A stretch of 64,000 nt of DNA from Streptomyces aureus (GTDB lineage Bacteria > Actinomycetota > Actinomycetes > Streptomycetales > Streptomycetaceae): positions 1 to 64,000 of the forward strand of contig NZ_JNZD01000046.1 in NCBI RefSeq assembly GCF_000725495.1, read 5' to 3'. This document shows, piece by piece, positions 46,140 through 55,845 of this stretch. How positions within the stretch are numbered: the stretch's first letter is position 1; every line of letters starts with the position of its first letter. Below the pieces are notes generated by a model. It was given only the letters and a program-made list of their open reading frames with translations, did not search any database and had not been told where the DNA came from. Both the position numbers and the translations under genes were made by a program.

Positions 46140-47270
46140 TCAGCGGTCGCTCAGCCGTCCGCTGATCCACTGCAGCGTCGCCGGGATCTCCCGCCGCCAG
46201 GTGTTGAAGTTGTGGCCGCCGCTGTCGAGGATGATCGACGAGATCCGGGTGAGCCCCTTGGATTTCACGAGGTCTATGAAGTCCAGCGTGGCCCGGTAGT
46301 TGGATTCGCCCACCCTGCTGCTGGTGACGAGGAGCGAGGTGTCCGGCGCGGGCTTGTTCCGCAGGTACCAGCGCAGGTCCGCACTGTTGCGCAGAGCCTT
46401 GTCGCCGCGGAACAGATCGCCCGTCGTCCGGTCGATCGGCGCCTTGTAGTACGGCGACAGTCCGGCGCCCGCCGCGTACACCCCGGGATGGTGGACGGCC
46501 AGTTTCAGCGCGCAGTACCCGCCCGTCGAGTCGCCGATCACGCCCCAGCTCCGGGGATTCCTGCCCACCCGGTAGTGGTCCGACACGGCCTCGGGGAGGT
46601 CCTTGGCGAAGAAGGACTCGGTCCGCGGGCCGCCGGGGATGTCCACGCACTCGGTGTCCCGCGGGGGCGCGACCGTCGGCCGCAGCATCACGAGGATCAT
46701 CGGCTGGGTCCTGCCCTCCCTGACCAAACGATTCGCCGTCTGCGGGAAGTGCAGTGCCTTGATGAGCGCCCGGGCGGTTCCGGGATAGCCGGTCAGCACC
46801 GTGACCGCGGGAAACGTACGGGTGCGGTACTGCGGCTGGAAGTACTCGGGCGGCAGATAGACGTACGCCGGTGTCGCGATGCCGGTCGTCCGGCCGACGA
46901 TGTCGATCTTCTGGATCTGGCCGCCGGTGCCGGGCCGGGCCCCGCCCGAGACCATCACCTGCTCGGTGTCCACCACCTGGAGCGGGCCGCCGCCCGGACC
47001 GCTCGCGCCGTTGTGGTCGACGACCACGCCCTCGCCGCGCTCCTGGCCCATGAGGTCCGCCCAGCTGGCGTAGAACCCGAACGCCTGATTGGCACTCAGC
47101 CCCACCGAGGCGAACAGCAGCACCTGGGTGGCGAGCAGCAGACCCACCCGCCCGCTGACGGACCACCAGGTACGTCGGGCGAGCCGCGGCCACCACCACA
47201 CCGTGCCGATGAAAAGCAGCACGGCGAGCAGGACCACCAATGCCAGCACCTTGTTGCTCGTGAGACCCAT
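46140..47270 (-). CDS. Membrane-anchored esterase of the antigen-85/esterase D type
   Basis: 376 residues. The N-terminus has two membrane spans (about 6-25 and 40-62), then an extracytoplasmic alpha/beta hydrolase domain. The nucleophile is in GVIGDSTGGYCAL and the likely catalytic histidine in DSGGHNFNTW. The fold matches secreted acyl-transfer esterases such as antigen 85, though mycolates are not expected in Streptomyces. It is divergent from the lysyl-phosphatidylglycerol synthase-like gene, so both may be part of envelope modification. The ATG at 47270 starts the first span. Confidence 0.88.
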   Translation of the reverse strand: MGLTSNKVLALVVLLAVLLFIGTVWWWPRLARRTWWSVSGRVGLLLATQVLLFASVGLSANQAFGFYASWADLMGQERGEGVVVDHNGASGPGGGPLQVVDTEQVMVSGGARPGTGGQIQKIDIVGRTTGIATPAYVYLPPEYFQPQYRTRTFPAVTVLTGYPGTARALIKALHFPQTANRLVREGRTQPMILVMLRPTVAPPRDTECVDIPGGPRTESFFAKDLPEAVSDHYRVGRNPRSWGVIGDSTGGYCALKLAVHHPGVYAAGAGLSPYYKAPIDRTTGDLFRGDKALRNSADLRWYLRNKPAPDTSLLVTSSRVGESNYRATLDFIDLVKSKGLTRISSIILDSGGHNFNTWRREIPATLQWISGRLSDR

Positions 47271-47478
47271 GGGCTGCTCCGCCTGCGCTTTCCGTCCGGG
47301 TCCGTCCCGCGCATTGGCGAGTCCTTGCCCTGGACTTTCCTTGCCTTTTGAAACGGCTTTCCGGAAGGGAGTGAACCTGTCTCCCCAAGACACCGTCCTA
47401 GAGGGCGCAATGTCGCCGGATGCCGGAATGGCACCGGATTCAAGGTCTCTCGCGGAACCACGGGATGCGATGTCTGTC
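47271..47478 (+). promoter_or_regulatory. Divergent region with a SigE-like promoter match before the LysPG synthase gene
   Basis: GGAACC at 47454-47459, a 16-nt spacer and GTCA at 47476-47479 resemble SigE-type promoters (GGAAC, then GTC). The match overlaps the favoured start codon at 47470, so either the real start is further downstream or the match is chance. Confidence 0.35.
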
Positions 47479-49299
47479 AGGATAGATGGGGAATTGTCGG
47501 GTGGGGTTCCAGGCCGGACCGGCCGGACACGGCGCGTACTGCGCGGTCCGAGCCCGGAGGCCGTCCCCGCCCTGGTCGCCAGGGCCTGCACCCTCGTGGG
47601 TCTCCTGGACATCGCCGCGGGCGTCTTCCCGCGCTTCCGTCACAGCCGTATGCACGCCCTCGCGGAAGTGCTGCCCGGCTCGTTCGGGCCGTTCGCCGCG
47701 GCGCTCTCGCTCAGCGCCGGCGTGCTCCTGCTGCTGCTCGCCCACGGGCTGCGGCGCCGCAAGCGCCGGGCGTGGCGCGCCGCGGTCCTGCTGCTGCCGG
47801 CGGGTGCCGCCGCGCAGTTCGCGTACCGCCACTCGGTGATCGGCGTCGTCATCTCGGCCGCGCTGCTCGCACCGCTGCTGCGCAACCGCGACGAGTTCGC
47901 CGCGCTGCCCGATCCGCGCAGCCGCTGGCGCGCGCTCGCCAACTTCGTACTCATGGGCGCCGGTTCCCTCGTCCTCGGACTCGTCATCGTCAGCGTCCAC
48001 GAGGACCGCATGATCGGCGACCCGAGCCTGGCCGACCGCATCAGTCACGTCCTGTACGGGCTGGTCGGCTTCGAGGGCCCCGTCGACTACGCGGGACCCA
48101 CGTCCTGGACCGTCGCCTTCTCCCTCGGCGCGCTCGGCTGGCTCACCGCCGTCACCACGATCTACCTGGCCTTCCGGCCCGAACACCCCGCCGCACGGCT
48201 CACGGAGGACGACGAGGCCCGGCTGCGCGTCCTGCTGGAGCGGCACGGCGCCCGCGACTCCCTCGGCCACTTCGCGCTCCGCCGTGACAAGGCGGTCGTC
48301 TTCTCCCCCAGCGGCAAGGCGGCGGTCACCTACCGGGTCGTCTCCGGGGTGATGCTCGCCAGCGGCGACCCCATCGGCGACGTGGAGGCCTGGCCCGGCG
48401 CGATCGAGCGCTTCATGGACGAGGCCAAGGCCCACTCCTGGACGCCCGCCGTCATGGGCTGCTCGGAGACGGGCGGCGAGGTGTGGACCCGCGAGACCGG
48501 CCTCGACGCCCTCGAACTCGGGGACGAGGCGGTGGTGGACGTCGCGGATTTCTCCCTGTCCGGGCGCGCGATGCGCAACGTGCGCCAGATGGTCAAGCGC
48601 ATCGAACGCGCGGGCTACGAAACCCGGGTACGGCGCATCCGTGACCTCGGCGAAGGCGAGCTGGAACGGATACGGCGCGCGGCGGAGGACTGGCGCGGCA
48701 CCGACACCGAACGCGGATTCTCCATGGCGCTCGGCCGTATCGGTGACCCGTCCGACGGCGACTGTCTGATCGCCACGGCGCACAAGGCCGACGATCCCCC
48801 CGGCCCCTACGGCGACCTGAAGGCCGTCCTGCACTTCGTCCCCTGGGGCCCGGACGGCGTGTCGCTGGACCTCATGCGCCGTGACCGCGCGGCCGACCCC
48901 GGCATGAACGAACTCCTCATCGTGGCGGCGCTCCAGGCGTCCCCCCGCCTCGGCATCGAACGGATCTCGCTCAACTTCGCGATGTTCCGCTCGGCGCTCG
49001 CGCGCGGCGAGAAGATCGGCGCGGGACCGGTGCTGCGTGCCTGGCGCGGGCTGCTGGTGTTCCTGTCCCGCTGGTTCCAGATCGAGTCGCTGTACAAGTT
49101 CAACGCCAAGTTCCGCCCGCGCTGGGAGCCGCGCTTCGTGGTCTACGCGGCCTCTCGCGACCTCCCCCGCATCGGCTTGGCCGCCATGCAGGCCGAGGGC
49201 TTCGTGAACCTCGCCCTCCCGCGGATCCTGCGCCGCCGCACCCCGGCTCCCCGCCCCTGCGCCCACGCGACGACGGACCGGGGGGTCAGGGCGGCCTAG
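47470..49299 (+). CDS. Phosphatidylglycerol lysyltransferase-like protein (MprF/LysX type, DUF2156)
   Basis: 609 residues. About six membrane helices occupy the first 250 residues. The C-terminal DUF2156/GNAT-like catalytic domain spans about 290-590 (GVMLASGDPIGDVEAW, NVRQMVKRIERAGYETRVRR, SRWFQIESLYKFNAKFRPRW). The family transfers lysine from lysyl-tRNA to membrane phosphatidylglycerol, lowering surface charge and giving resistance to cationic peptides. No lysyl-tRNA synthetase domain is fused, unlike mycobacterial LysX. The start is uncertain: the ATG at 47470 matches homologues as I remember them, and an ATG at 47410 is in frame. Confidence 0.88.
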   Translation: MSVRIDGELSGGVPGRTGRTRRVLRGPSPEAVPALVARACTLVGLLDIAAGVFPRFRHSRMHALAEVLPGSFGPFAAALSLSAGVLLLLLAHGLRRRKRRAWRAAVLLLPAGAAAQFAYRHSVIGVVISAALLAPLLRNRDEFAALPDPRSRWRALANFVLMGAGSLVLGLVIVSVHEDRMIGDPSLADRISHVLYGLVGFEGPVDYAGPTSWTVAFSLGALGWLTAVTTIYLAFRPEHPAARLTEDDEARLRVLLERHGARDSLGHFALRRDKAVVFSPSGKAAVTYRVVSGVMLASGDPIGDVEAWPGAIERFMDEAKAHSWTPAVMGCSETGGEVWTRETGLDALELGDEAVVDVADFSLSGRAMRNVRQMVKRIERAGYETRVRRIRDLGEGELERIRRAAEDWRGTDTERGFSMALGRIGDPSDGDCLIATAHKADDPPGPYGDLKAVLHFVPWGPDGVSLDLMRRDRAADPGMNELLIVAALQASPRLGIERISLNFAMFRSALARGEKIGAGPVLRAWRGLLVFLSRWFQIESLYKFNAKFRPRWEPRFVVYAASRDLPRIGLAAMQAEGFVNLALPRILRRRTPAPRPCAHATTDRGVRAA

Positions 49300-49336
49300 G
49301 GCGTGTCCGGCGGGCCCGGTCCCGCACCGTTCCCCA

Positions 49337-49370
49337 CCCGTGTCCCGTCTCCCCGGAGGCGGGACACGGG
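49337..49370 (+). terminator. Terminator after the LysPG synthase-like gene
   Basis: A perfect 11-bp stem, CCCGTGTCCCG with CGGGACACGGG, around a 12-nt loop, 38 nt beyond the stop. Confidence 0.8.
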
Positions 49371-49557
49371 CCGTTCAGGGCCCGTGCCGGGCGGTCCGGG
49401 GCCGCTCGGAGGCCGGCGCGGAGGGGCCGTGCGGGCGGTCCGGGGCACCTTGGGAGGCCGCTGCCGCGGCACGCGGGCGGACGGGGCCGCGCCCTCGGGC
49501 CCGGTCCGCGGGACGCCGGGACCCGGCAAGGGGCGATGAGGGTTCCCCCGGGAGGCC

Positions 49558-49563
49558 TAGGCT
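49558..49563 (+). promoter_or_regulatory. -10 box (TAGGCT) of the folP operon
   Basis: TAGGCT lies 6 nt before the folP ATG at 49570. Confidence 0.55.
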
Positions 49564-49569
49564 GGACGT

Positions 49570-50481
49570 ATGAGTACTGAGCGCGGGCGCGGGCGAGTCG
49601 CCGGGCTGCCGACGTGGGACCGCTGCGCGGTCATGGGGGTCGTGAACGTCACCCCTGATTCCTTCTCCGACGGCGGCCGCTGGTTCGACACGACGGCCGC
49701 GGTCAAGCACGGCCTCGGCCTGGTCGCCGAGGGCGCCGACCTCGTGGACGTCGGCGGCGAGTCCACCCGCCCCGGGGCCACCCGCGTGGACGAGGCCGAG
49801 GAGCTCAAGCGGGTCATCCCCGTCGTGCGCGGCCTGGCCTCCGAGGGCGTCACCGTCTCCGTGGACACCATGCGCGCCTCCGTCGCCGAGCAGTCCCTCG
49901 CCGCGGGCGCCGCCCTCGTCAACGACGTCAGCGGCGGCCTCGCCGACCCCGCGATGATCCCCGCCGTGGCCGCGGCGGGCGCCCCCTTCGTGGTCATGCA
50001 CTGGCGCGGCTTCCTCGCCGGCGGCAACGTCCAGGGGACGTACGAGAACGTGGTCACGGAGGTCCTGGACGAGCTCCGCGCGCGCGTGGACGCCGTCCTG
50101 GCCGGCGGGATCGCCCCCGACCGGATCGTCGTCGACCCCGGGCTCGGCTTCTCCAAGGACCCGGAGCACGACCTGGCCCTCCTGGCCCACCTCGACCGGC
50201 TGCGCGCCCTGGGGCACCCGATGCTGGTCGCCGCCTCCCGCAAGAGGTTCCTCGGCCGGGTCCTGGCGGGCCCCGAGGGCGCCCCGCCGCCCGCGCGCGA
50301 GCGCGACGCCGCCACCGCCGCCGTCTCGGCGATAGCCGCCCAGCAGGGCGCCTGGGCGGTCCGCGTGCACGAGGTACGGGCCACCGCCGACGCCGTACGG
50401 GTCGCCCGTGCCGTCGAGGGCGCCCGCACCGGCGGGGCGACGGGCCCCGCCGGCGGTCCGGCCGCAGAGGGAGCCCGGTGA
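49570..50481 (+). CDS. folP: Dihydropteroate synthase
   Basis: 303 residues, TIM barrel. It condenses p-aminobenzoate with dihydropterin pyrophosphate, the sulfonamide target. Motifs are MGVVNVTPDSFSDGG near 22-36, GGESTRPGA near 62-70, DVSGG near 118, and SRKRFLG near 222 before a Pro-rich insert. The C-terminal tail beyond about 280 is Gly/Ala-rich. First gene of the folate cluster, leaderless promoter. The next gene starts by overlapping its stop (GTGA). Confidence 0.96.
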   Translation: MSTERGRGRVAGLPTWDRCAVMGVVNVTPDSFSDGGRWFDTTAAVKHGLGLVAEGADLVDVGGESTRPGATRVDEAEELKRVIPVVRGLASEGVTVSVDTMRASVAEQSLAAGAALVNDVSGGLADPAMIPAVAAAGAPFVVMHWRGFLAGGNVQGTYENVVTEVLDELRARVDAVLAGGIAPDRIVVDPGLGFSKDPEHDLALLAHLDRLRALGHPMLVAASRKRFLGRVLAGPEGAPPPARERDAATAAVSAIAAQQGAWAVRVHEVRATADAVRVARAVEGARTGGATGPAGGPAAEGAR

Positions 50482-50972
50482 GCACACCGCGGACCGATGT
50501 CGAGCAGGTCGAACGCGCCAACACGGCGTACTACGAGGCGATGGAGCGGGGCGACTTCGAGGAGCTGTCCTCGCTGTGGCTGGTCCCGCTGGACACCTCC
50601 GACGACGACTTCGAGGGCGAGGGCGCGGTCGTGTCCTGCGTCCACCCCGGCTGGCCCGTCCTGAACGGCCGCGGCGAGGTGCTCCGCTCGTACGCGCTGA
50701 TCATGGCGAACACGGAGTACATCCAGTTCTTCCTCACCGACGTGCGCGTCAGCGTGTCCGGCGACACGGCGCTGGTGACCTGCACCGAGAACATCCTCAG
50801 CGGCGGCCCCGCCCCCGACGACGGCGACGAGCTCGGCCCGCTCGTGGGCCAGCTGGTCGTCGCCACGAACGTGTTCCGCCGTACGGCCGACGGCTGGAAG
50901 CTCTGGTCCCACCACGCCTCCCCGGTCCTGGCCGAGTCCGGCGAGGACGAGGACGAGGACACGCCCGGCTGA
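50478..50972 (+). CDS. NTF2-like / SnoaL-fold protein in the folate operon
   Basis: 164 residues with the cone-shaped NTF2-like fold pattern. The N-terminal helix is ANTAYYEAMERGDFEEL, the following strand block is SCVHPGWPVLNGRGEVL, and a last strand pair contains WKLWSHHAS. A Glu/Asp-rich tail ends the protein. Such folds act as small-molecule isomerases or as binding modules; no catalytic Asp-His pair is clear. Its translation is coupled to folP by a GTGA overlap, so a folate-related accessory role is possible but unproven. Confidence 0.88.
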   Translation: MSTPRTDVEQVERANTAYYEAMERGDFEELSSLWLVPLDTSDDDFEGEGAVVSCVHPGWPVLNGRGEVLRSYALIMANTEYIQFFLTDVRVSVSGDTALVTCTENILSGGPAPDDGDELGPLVGQLVVATNVFRRTADGWKLWSHHASPVLAESGEDEDEDTPG

Positions 50973-51241
50973 GTGCCCCGGGGCCCGCCGGGCGGGCCCT
51001 GGGGGAGCCCGGGAGACGAAAGGTGATTGGAACCGCCGGACCGGGGTAGGGGCGGCGCTACCGGACCGTGAGCCGCCGCGTTCCCCCGGGGAAACGCCCG
51101 GTGAAGCCTCGTGGCCTCACCGGTGCGGCCGTCCCCGTGGACGAGCGTTGTCCGCGCCCGCAGGTAGATTCGTTCGAGGCCCGTGCACCGACCGCACTCG
51201 GAGCAGGACGGCCTTCACCGACGATTGCAGGAGTGATTCGC

Positions 51242-51601
51242 GTGGATCGTGTCGCGCTGCGCGGCCTCAAGGCCCGCGGGCACCACGGCGTCTTCCAGAA
51301 GGAACGCGAGGAGGGCCAGACCTTCATCGTGGACCTGACGCTGGGCCTGGACACCCGCCCGGCCGCGGCCGACGACGACCTGGCGAAGACCGTGCACTAC
51401 GGCATCGTGGCGGAAGAGGTCGTCGCGGTGGTCGAGGGCGAGCCGGTCGACCTCATCGAGACGCTCGCCGAGCGCATCGCCCAGACGTGTCTCAAGCACG
51501 ACGGCGTCCAGGAGGTCGAGGTCTGCGTCCACAAACCGGACGCACCCATCACGGTCCCCTTCGACGACGTGACCGTCACGATCATCCGGAGCCGAGTATG
51601 A
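51242..51601 (+). CDS. folB: Dihydroneopterin aldolase
   Basis: 119 residues, T-fold. It splits dihydroneopterin to hydroxymethyl-dihydropterin and glycolaldehyde. Motifs are RGLKARGHHGVFQKERE at the start, the HYGIVAEEV block, DLIETLAERIAQ and VHKPDAPI near the end. The GTG at 51242 has AGGAG 8 nt upstream; a GTG three codons earlier is possible but too close to the same site. The stop overlaps the folK start (ATGA), coupling the two. A 270-nt gap separates it from the NTF2-like gene, so it may have its own promoter. Confidence 0.95.
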   Translation: MDRVALRGLKARGHHGVFQKEREEGQTFIVDLTLGLDTRPAAADDDLAKTVHYGIVAEEVVAVVEGEPVDLIETLAERIAQTCLKHDGVQEVEVCVHKPDAPITVPFDDVTVTIIRSRV

Positions 51602-52209
51602 CCGCTTCCTTCACCGAGGGTCACAGCGACCCGACCGTCCAGCCGGTGCCCGCCTCCGTGGTCCAGCAGGTCGACGCCGCCGACACGACCCTGAGCAACC
51701 CCAAGCGCGCGGTCATCTCCCTCGGCTCGAACCTGGGCAACCGCCTGGAGACCCTCCAGGGAGCCGTCGACGCCCTGGAGGACACCCCGGGCGTCCGGGT
51801 CAAGGCCGTCTCCCCCGTCTACGAGACCGAGCCCTGGGGCGTCGAACCGGGCAGCCAGCCCTCGTACTTCAACGCGGTCGTGGTGCTCAGGACCACCCTC
51901 CCGCCGTCCTCGCTCCTGGAGCGCGCCCACGCCGTCGAGGAGGCCTTCCACCGGGTCCGGGACGAACGCTGGGGGCCGCGCACCATCGACGTGGACATCG
52001 TGGCGTACGCCGATGTCGTCTCCGACGACCCGGTGCTGACCCTCCCTCACCCGCGCGCCCACGAACGCGCCTTCGTCCTCGCCCCCTGGCACGACGTGGA
52101 CCCCGAGGCGCAGCTCCCCGGGCGCGGCGCCGTCGCCCCGCTCCTGGAGGCCCTCACCCGGGAGGGTGTCGCGCCCCGCGCCGACCTGGAACTCCGGCTG
52201 CCCGAGTAG
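51598..52209 (+). CDS. folK: 2-amino-4-hydroxy-6-hydroxymethyldihydropteridine diphosphokinase
   Basis: 203 residues. It transfers pyrophosphate from ATP to hydroxymethyl-dihydropterin, the substrate of FolP. The signature is complete: ISLGSNLGNR near 40, VSPVYETEPWG near 68, and ERWGPRTIDVDIV near 121 carrying the Mg-binding aspartates. The first 35 residues are an extra, poorly conserved tail. The ATG overlaps the folB stop. Confidence 0.95.
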   Translation: MTASFTEGHSDPTVQPVPASVVQQVDAADTTLSNPKRAVISLGSNLGNRLETLQGAVDALEDTPGVRVKAVSPVYETEPWGVEPGSQPSYFNAVVVLRTTLPPSSLLERAHAVEEAFHRVRDERWGPRTIDVDIVAYADVVSDDPVLTLPHPRAHERAFVLAPWHDVDPEAQLPGRGAVAPLLEALTREGVAPRADLELRLPE

Positions 52210-52282
52210 TCGTTAAGGTCAGGACGACCACAGGCCGGCCCGGCACGGGCCCCGGCCGCTCGCGGGCTACCGAAGGGGCAAC

Positions 52283-52771
52283 GTGAAAGAGCTGCGGATC
52301 AGGACACTGGCTGCCGTGTTCGTGGTGGCCGGAGTGCTGTCCTGGGCGGGCGCCCGCCTGTGGAACGCGCTGGGCACGCTGCCCCGGGTCCCGCTGGCCG
52401 CCCCCATCGTCCTGGCCCTGATCGCGATCGTCCTCCTGGCGACGGCCCTGTCGCTGCGCGCCCGCCTCAAGGCCCAGCGCGAGCGCCGCCCGGGCGCCAA
52501 GGGCGTCGATCCCCTGATGGCCGCCCGCGCGGTCGTCTTCGGCCAGGCGAGCGCCCTGGTGGCCGCCCTCGTGGCCGGCATGTACGGCGGCACCGGGGTC
52601 TATCTGCTGAGCTGGCTGGACGACCCGGCCCGCCGTGACCAGGCCATCTACGCGGGCCTTTCCGTCCTCGCCGGAATCGGCGTGATAGCGGCCGCCTTCT
52701 TCCTGGAGCGCGTCTGCAAGCTCCCGGAGGACGACGACGAACGCCGCGGCGGAACGGCCCCGGTGGCCTGA
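52283..52771 (+). CDS. DUF3180 membrane protein
   Basis: 162 residues with four membrane helices (about 7-27, 36-58, 85-110, 122-142) and a short charged tail. This small actinobacterial family is regularly found directly after folK. Its role is unknown. The GTG at 52283 has AAGGGG close upstream. It is the last gene of the folate operon and is convergent with folE. Confidence 0.9.
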   Translation: MKELRIRTLAAVFVVAGVLSWAGARLWNALGTLPRVPLAAPIVLALIAIVLLATALSLRARLKAQRERRPGAKGVDPLMAARAVVFGQASALVAALVAGMYGGTGVYLLSWLDDPARRDQAIYAGLSVLAGIGVIAAAFFLERVCKLPEDDDERRGGTAPVA

Positions 52772-52862
52772 GGCCCCGCCCGGGGACCACGCGGCGCACC
52801 GGAGCACCCGGCGGGACGGATCGACGCGGCGGGACGGTCCACGCGGCGGGCGAGCCCGGCTC

Positions 52863-53468
52863 CTATCGGGCCATGATGAGGCTCATCGCCTCGTTGCGGG
52901 TCGCCGCGTCCCGCAGCTGGCCGCGCACCGCCGACGTGATGGTCTTCGCACCGGGCTTGCGGATACCGCGCATGGACATGCACATGTGCTCGCACTCCAC
53001 GACCACGATCACACCGCGCGGCTCCAGGATCTCCATCAGCGAGTCGGCGATCTGCGTCGTCAGCCGCTCCTGGACCTGAGGACGCCGGGCGTAGACGTCG
53101 ACCAGCCGGGCCAGCTTGGACAGACCGGTGATCTTGCCGCTGGTGGACGGGATGTAGCCGACGTGCGCCACGCCCCGGAACGGGACCAGGTGGTGTTCGC
53201 ACGTGCTGAACACCTCGATGTCCTTCACCAGGACCATCTCGTCGTGGCCCAGGTCGAACGTCGTCGTCAGCACGTCCTCGGGCCGCTGGCGCAGGCCCGC
53301 GAATATCTCCTGGTACGCCCTCGCGACCCGTGCCGGCGTCTCCCGCAGGCCCTCGCGGTCCGGGTCCTCGCCGACCGCGAGCAGAAGCTCCCGTACGGCG
53401 TTCTCGGCACGCTTCTCGTCGAACTCGCCGATCGCGCTCTCGCCGTCCAGCGTCACGGGGTCGGTCAT
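52863..53468 (-). CDS. folE: GTP cyclohydrolase I
   Basis: 201 residues, T-fold decamer-forming enzyme. It turns GTP to dihydroneopterin triphosphate at the head of folate synthesis. Zinc ligands are seen in FSTCEHH and in VECEHMCM. The [21 protein letters not shown] helix and the [17 protein letters not shown] block are intact. It lies on the strand opposite the other fol genes and close downstream of ftsH (about 146 nt), with a terminator between, so it probably has its own promoter. The ATG at 53468 is used. Confidence 0.97.
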   Translation of the reverse strand: MTDPVTLDGESAIGEFDEKRAENAVRELLLAVGEDPDREGLRETPARVARAYQEIFAGLRQRPEDVLTTTFDLGHDEMVLVKDIEVFSTCEHHLVPFRGVAHVGYIPSTSGKITGLSKLARLVDVYARRPQVQERLTTQIADSLMEILEPRGVIVVVECEHMCMSMRGIRKPGAKTITSAVRGQLRDAATRNEAMSLIMAR

Positions 53469-53534
53469 CTGGTCCTCGTTCCTGTGTGGATCCTGCGCGT
53501 GCCTCGACGCGTCAAAAGGTGCGGGCACACGAAA

Positions 53535-53574
53535 ATGCCGCGCCCTCCAGGCTAGAACCTGGGGGGCGCGGCAT
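53535..53574 (-). terminator. Terminator of ftsH
   Basis: A 17-bp stem with one mismatch (53535-53551 with 53558-53574) and a 6-nt loop. On the minus strand TTTT follows. Confidence 0.88.
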
Positions 53575-53614
53575 CCATTCCGGGCCTGGTGAGGCCGCCC
53601 GGAGCCGAGCGGAC

Positions 53615-55642
53615 TCAGCTGTCGGTGCGGTCCTCCGGGGCCGTCTCCGTGGCGGGGACGGACTCCGTGGCGGTGGCGATGGCCGCCGTCGATCCGTTCG
53701 CCCCGTTCGTCAGCGACAGCTCCTTGGGGGAGAGCACCGGCGGACGGGTGGACGGGGTGCGACGGGAGGAGCCGGTCCACGCGGGGCGGGCCGGGCGCTT
53801 CACGATCGGAGCGAAGATCTCGGCGATCTGCTCCTTGCTCAGCGTCTCCTTCTCCAGCAGCTGGAGCACGAGCTGGTCGAGGACGTCGCGGTTCTCGACC
53901 AGGATCTCCCAGGCCTCGTTGTGCGCGTTCTCGATGAGCTTCTTGACCTCTTCGTCGACGAGCGCGGCGACCTCTTCCGAGTAGTCGCGCGGGTGCGACA
54001 TCTCCCGGCCCAGGAAGGGCTCGGTGTTGTCGCCGCCAAACTTGATCGCGCCGAGGCGCTCGGTCATGCCGTACTGCGTGACCATCGCGCGAGCGGTGGC
54101 CGTGGCCTTCTCGATGTCGTTCGCGGCACCTGTGGTCGGGTCGTGGAAGACGAGCTCCTCCGCCGCGCGGCCGCCCAGCATGTACGCGAGCTGGTCCAGC
54201 ATCTCGTTGCGCGTGGTGGAGTACTTGTCCTCGTCCGGCAGGACCATCGTGTAGCCGAGGGCACGGCCGCGCGACAGGATCGTGATCTTGTGGACCGGGT
54301 CGGAGTTCGGGGAAGCCGCCGCGACCAGGGCGTGTCCGCCCTCGTGGTACGCGGTGATCTTCTTCTCCTTGTCCGACATGATCCGGGTCCGCTTCTGCGG
54401 GCCCGCGACCACACGGTCGATCGCCTCGTCCAGCATGCCGTTGTCGATCAGCTTCTGGTTGCTGCGCGCGGTGAGCAGCGCCGCCTCGTTCAGCACGTTC
54501 GCCAGGTCGGCACCGGTGAAGCCGGGGGTCCGGCGGGCCACCGCGGACAGGTCCACGTTCGGGGCGACCGGCTTGCCCTTCTGGTGAACCTTGAGGATCT
54601 CCAGACGGCCCTGCATGTCCGGGCGGTCGACCGCGATCTGCCGGTCGAAACGGCCGGGGCGCAGGAGGGCCGGGTCGAGGATGTCGGGCCGGTTCGTGGC
54701 GGCGATCAGGATGACGCCGCCCTTCACGTCGAAGCCGTCCATCTCGACGAGCAGCTGGTTCAGCGTCTGCTCGCGCTCGTCGTGACCGCCGCCGAGGCCG
54801 GCGCCGCGGTGGCGGCCGACCGCGTCGATCTCGTCGACGAAGACGATCGCCGGGGCGTTCGCCTTGGCCTGCTCGAACAGGTCACGGACTCGGGAGGCAC
54901 CGACACCGACGAACATCTCGACGAAGTCGGAACCGGAGATCGAGTAGAACGGAACGCCCGCCTCGCCCGCGACGGCACGCGCGAGCAGGGTCTTGCCCGT
55001 ACCGGGAGGCCCGTACAGCAGGACACCCTTGGGGATCTTCGCGCCGACGGCCTGGAACTTCGCCGGCTCCTGGAGGAACTCCTTGATCTCCTGGAGCTCC
55101 TCGACGGCCTCGTCCGAGCCGGCGACGTCCGCGAACGTCGTCTTGGGGGTGTCCTTGGTGATGAGCTTCGCCTTGGACTTCCCGAAGTTCATGACCCGGG
55201 AGCCGCCGCCCTGCATCTGGTTCATCAGGAACAGGAAGACGACGACGATGAGGACGAAGGGCAGCAGGGACAGCAGGATGCCCACGAAGGGGTTCTGCTT
55301 GGACGGCGAGACGGTATAGCCGTCCGGGATCTGCTTGTTCTGGAACTTGTCCTGCAGCGTGTTGGCCAGGGCCACGCCCTGGTCGCCGATGTAACTCGCC
55401 TGGATCTTCGAGCTGCCGTCAACCTTCTCGCCGTCCTTCAGCGAGGCCTTGATGATCTGCTCGTCGCCAGTGGTGATCTTGGCTGACTGGACCTTGTTGT
55501 CATTGATCGCCTGGACGACCTGGCCGGTGTCCACCGTCTTGTAGCCGCCGGACGAACCGACGACCTGCATCAACACGACCACGGCAAGGACGGCCAGCAC
55601 GATCCACATGACCGGCCCACGGAAGTATCGCTTCACGTCCAT
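53615..55642 (-). CDS. ftsH: ATP-dependent zinc metalloprotease FtsH
   Basis: 675 residues. Two membrane spans (about 11-30 and 114-135) enclose an extracytoplasmic domain of about 80 residues. The AAA+ module follows with Walker A GPPGTGKT and the SRH. The M41 peptidase domain carries the zinc motif HEGGH and a later aspartate. The C-terminal 60 residues are Thr/Pro-rich and disordered. FtsH degrades membrane and short-lived cytosolic proteins. The ATG at 55642 is chosen because homologues begin [10 protein letters not shown]; an in-frame ATG at 55678 would add 12 residues. Confidence 0.96.
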   Translation of the reverse strand: MDVKRYFRGPVMWIVLAVLAVVVLMQVVGSSGGYKTVDTGQVVQAINDNKVQSAKITTGDEQIIKASLKDGEKVDGSSKIQASYIGDQGVALANTLQDKFQNKQIPDGYTVSPSKQNPFVGILLSLLPFVLIVVVFLFLMNQMQGGGSRVMNFGKSKAKLITKDTPKTTFADVAGSDEAVEELQEIKEFLQEPAKFQAVGAKIPKGVLLYGPPGTGKTLLARAVAGEAGVPFYSISGSDFVEMFVGVGASRVRDLFEQAKANAPAIVFVDEIDAVGRHRGAGLGGGHDEREQTLNQLLVEMDGFDVKGGVILIAATNRPDILDPALLRPGRFDRQIAVDRPDMQGRLEILKVHQKGKPVAPNVDLSAVARRTPGFTGADLANVLNEAALLTARSNQKLIDNGMLDEAIDRVVAGPQKRTRIMSDKEKKITAYHEGGHALVAAASPNSDPVHKITILSRGRALGYTMVLPDEDKYSTTRNEMLDQLAYMLGGRAAEELVFHDPTTGAANDIEKATATARAMVTQYGMTERLGAIKFGGDNTEPFLGREMSHPRDYSEEVAALVDEEVKKLIENAHNEAWEILVENRDVLDQLVLQLLEKETLSKEQIAEIFAPIVKRPARPAWTGSSRRTPSTRPPVLSPKELSLTNGANGSTAAIATATESVPATETAPEDRTDS

Positions 55643-55815
55643 CCATACGGAGCGGTGCCGCCCCGTCCCTCCTGCCATAGTGAGTTTGATAAAGGCTGTT
55701 CTTCGGACGGTACCCCAGCATTGTCACCCGAAGCCGCAGGGGACTGCCGGCAATCCCGTCCACGCATGCTCCAACGGCGCGAAACGCGCTGGGGTTCCCG
55801 ATCGTCCTACAGGGG

Positions 55816-55845
55816 CTGAGCCGCCCTCAGGAAGAGGGTGCTCAG
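55816..55845 (-). terminator. Hairpin overlapping the hpt stop codon
   Basis: CTGAG..CCCTC pairs with GAGGG..CTCAG around a short loop; it spans the hpt stop. It could end hpt transcription before ftsH or just slow it. Confidence 0.45.
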
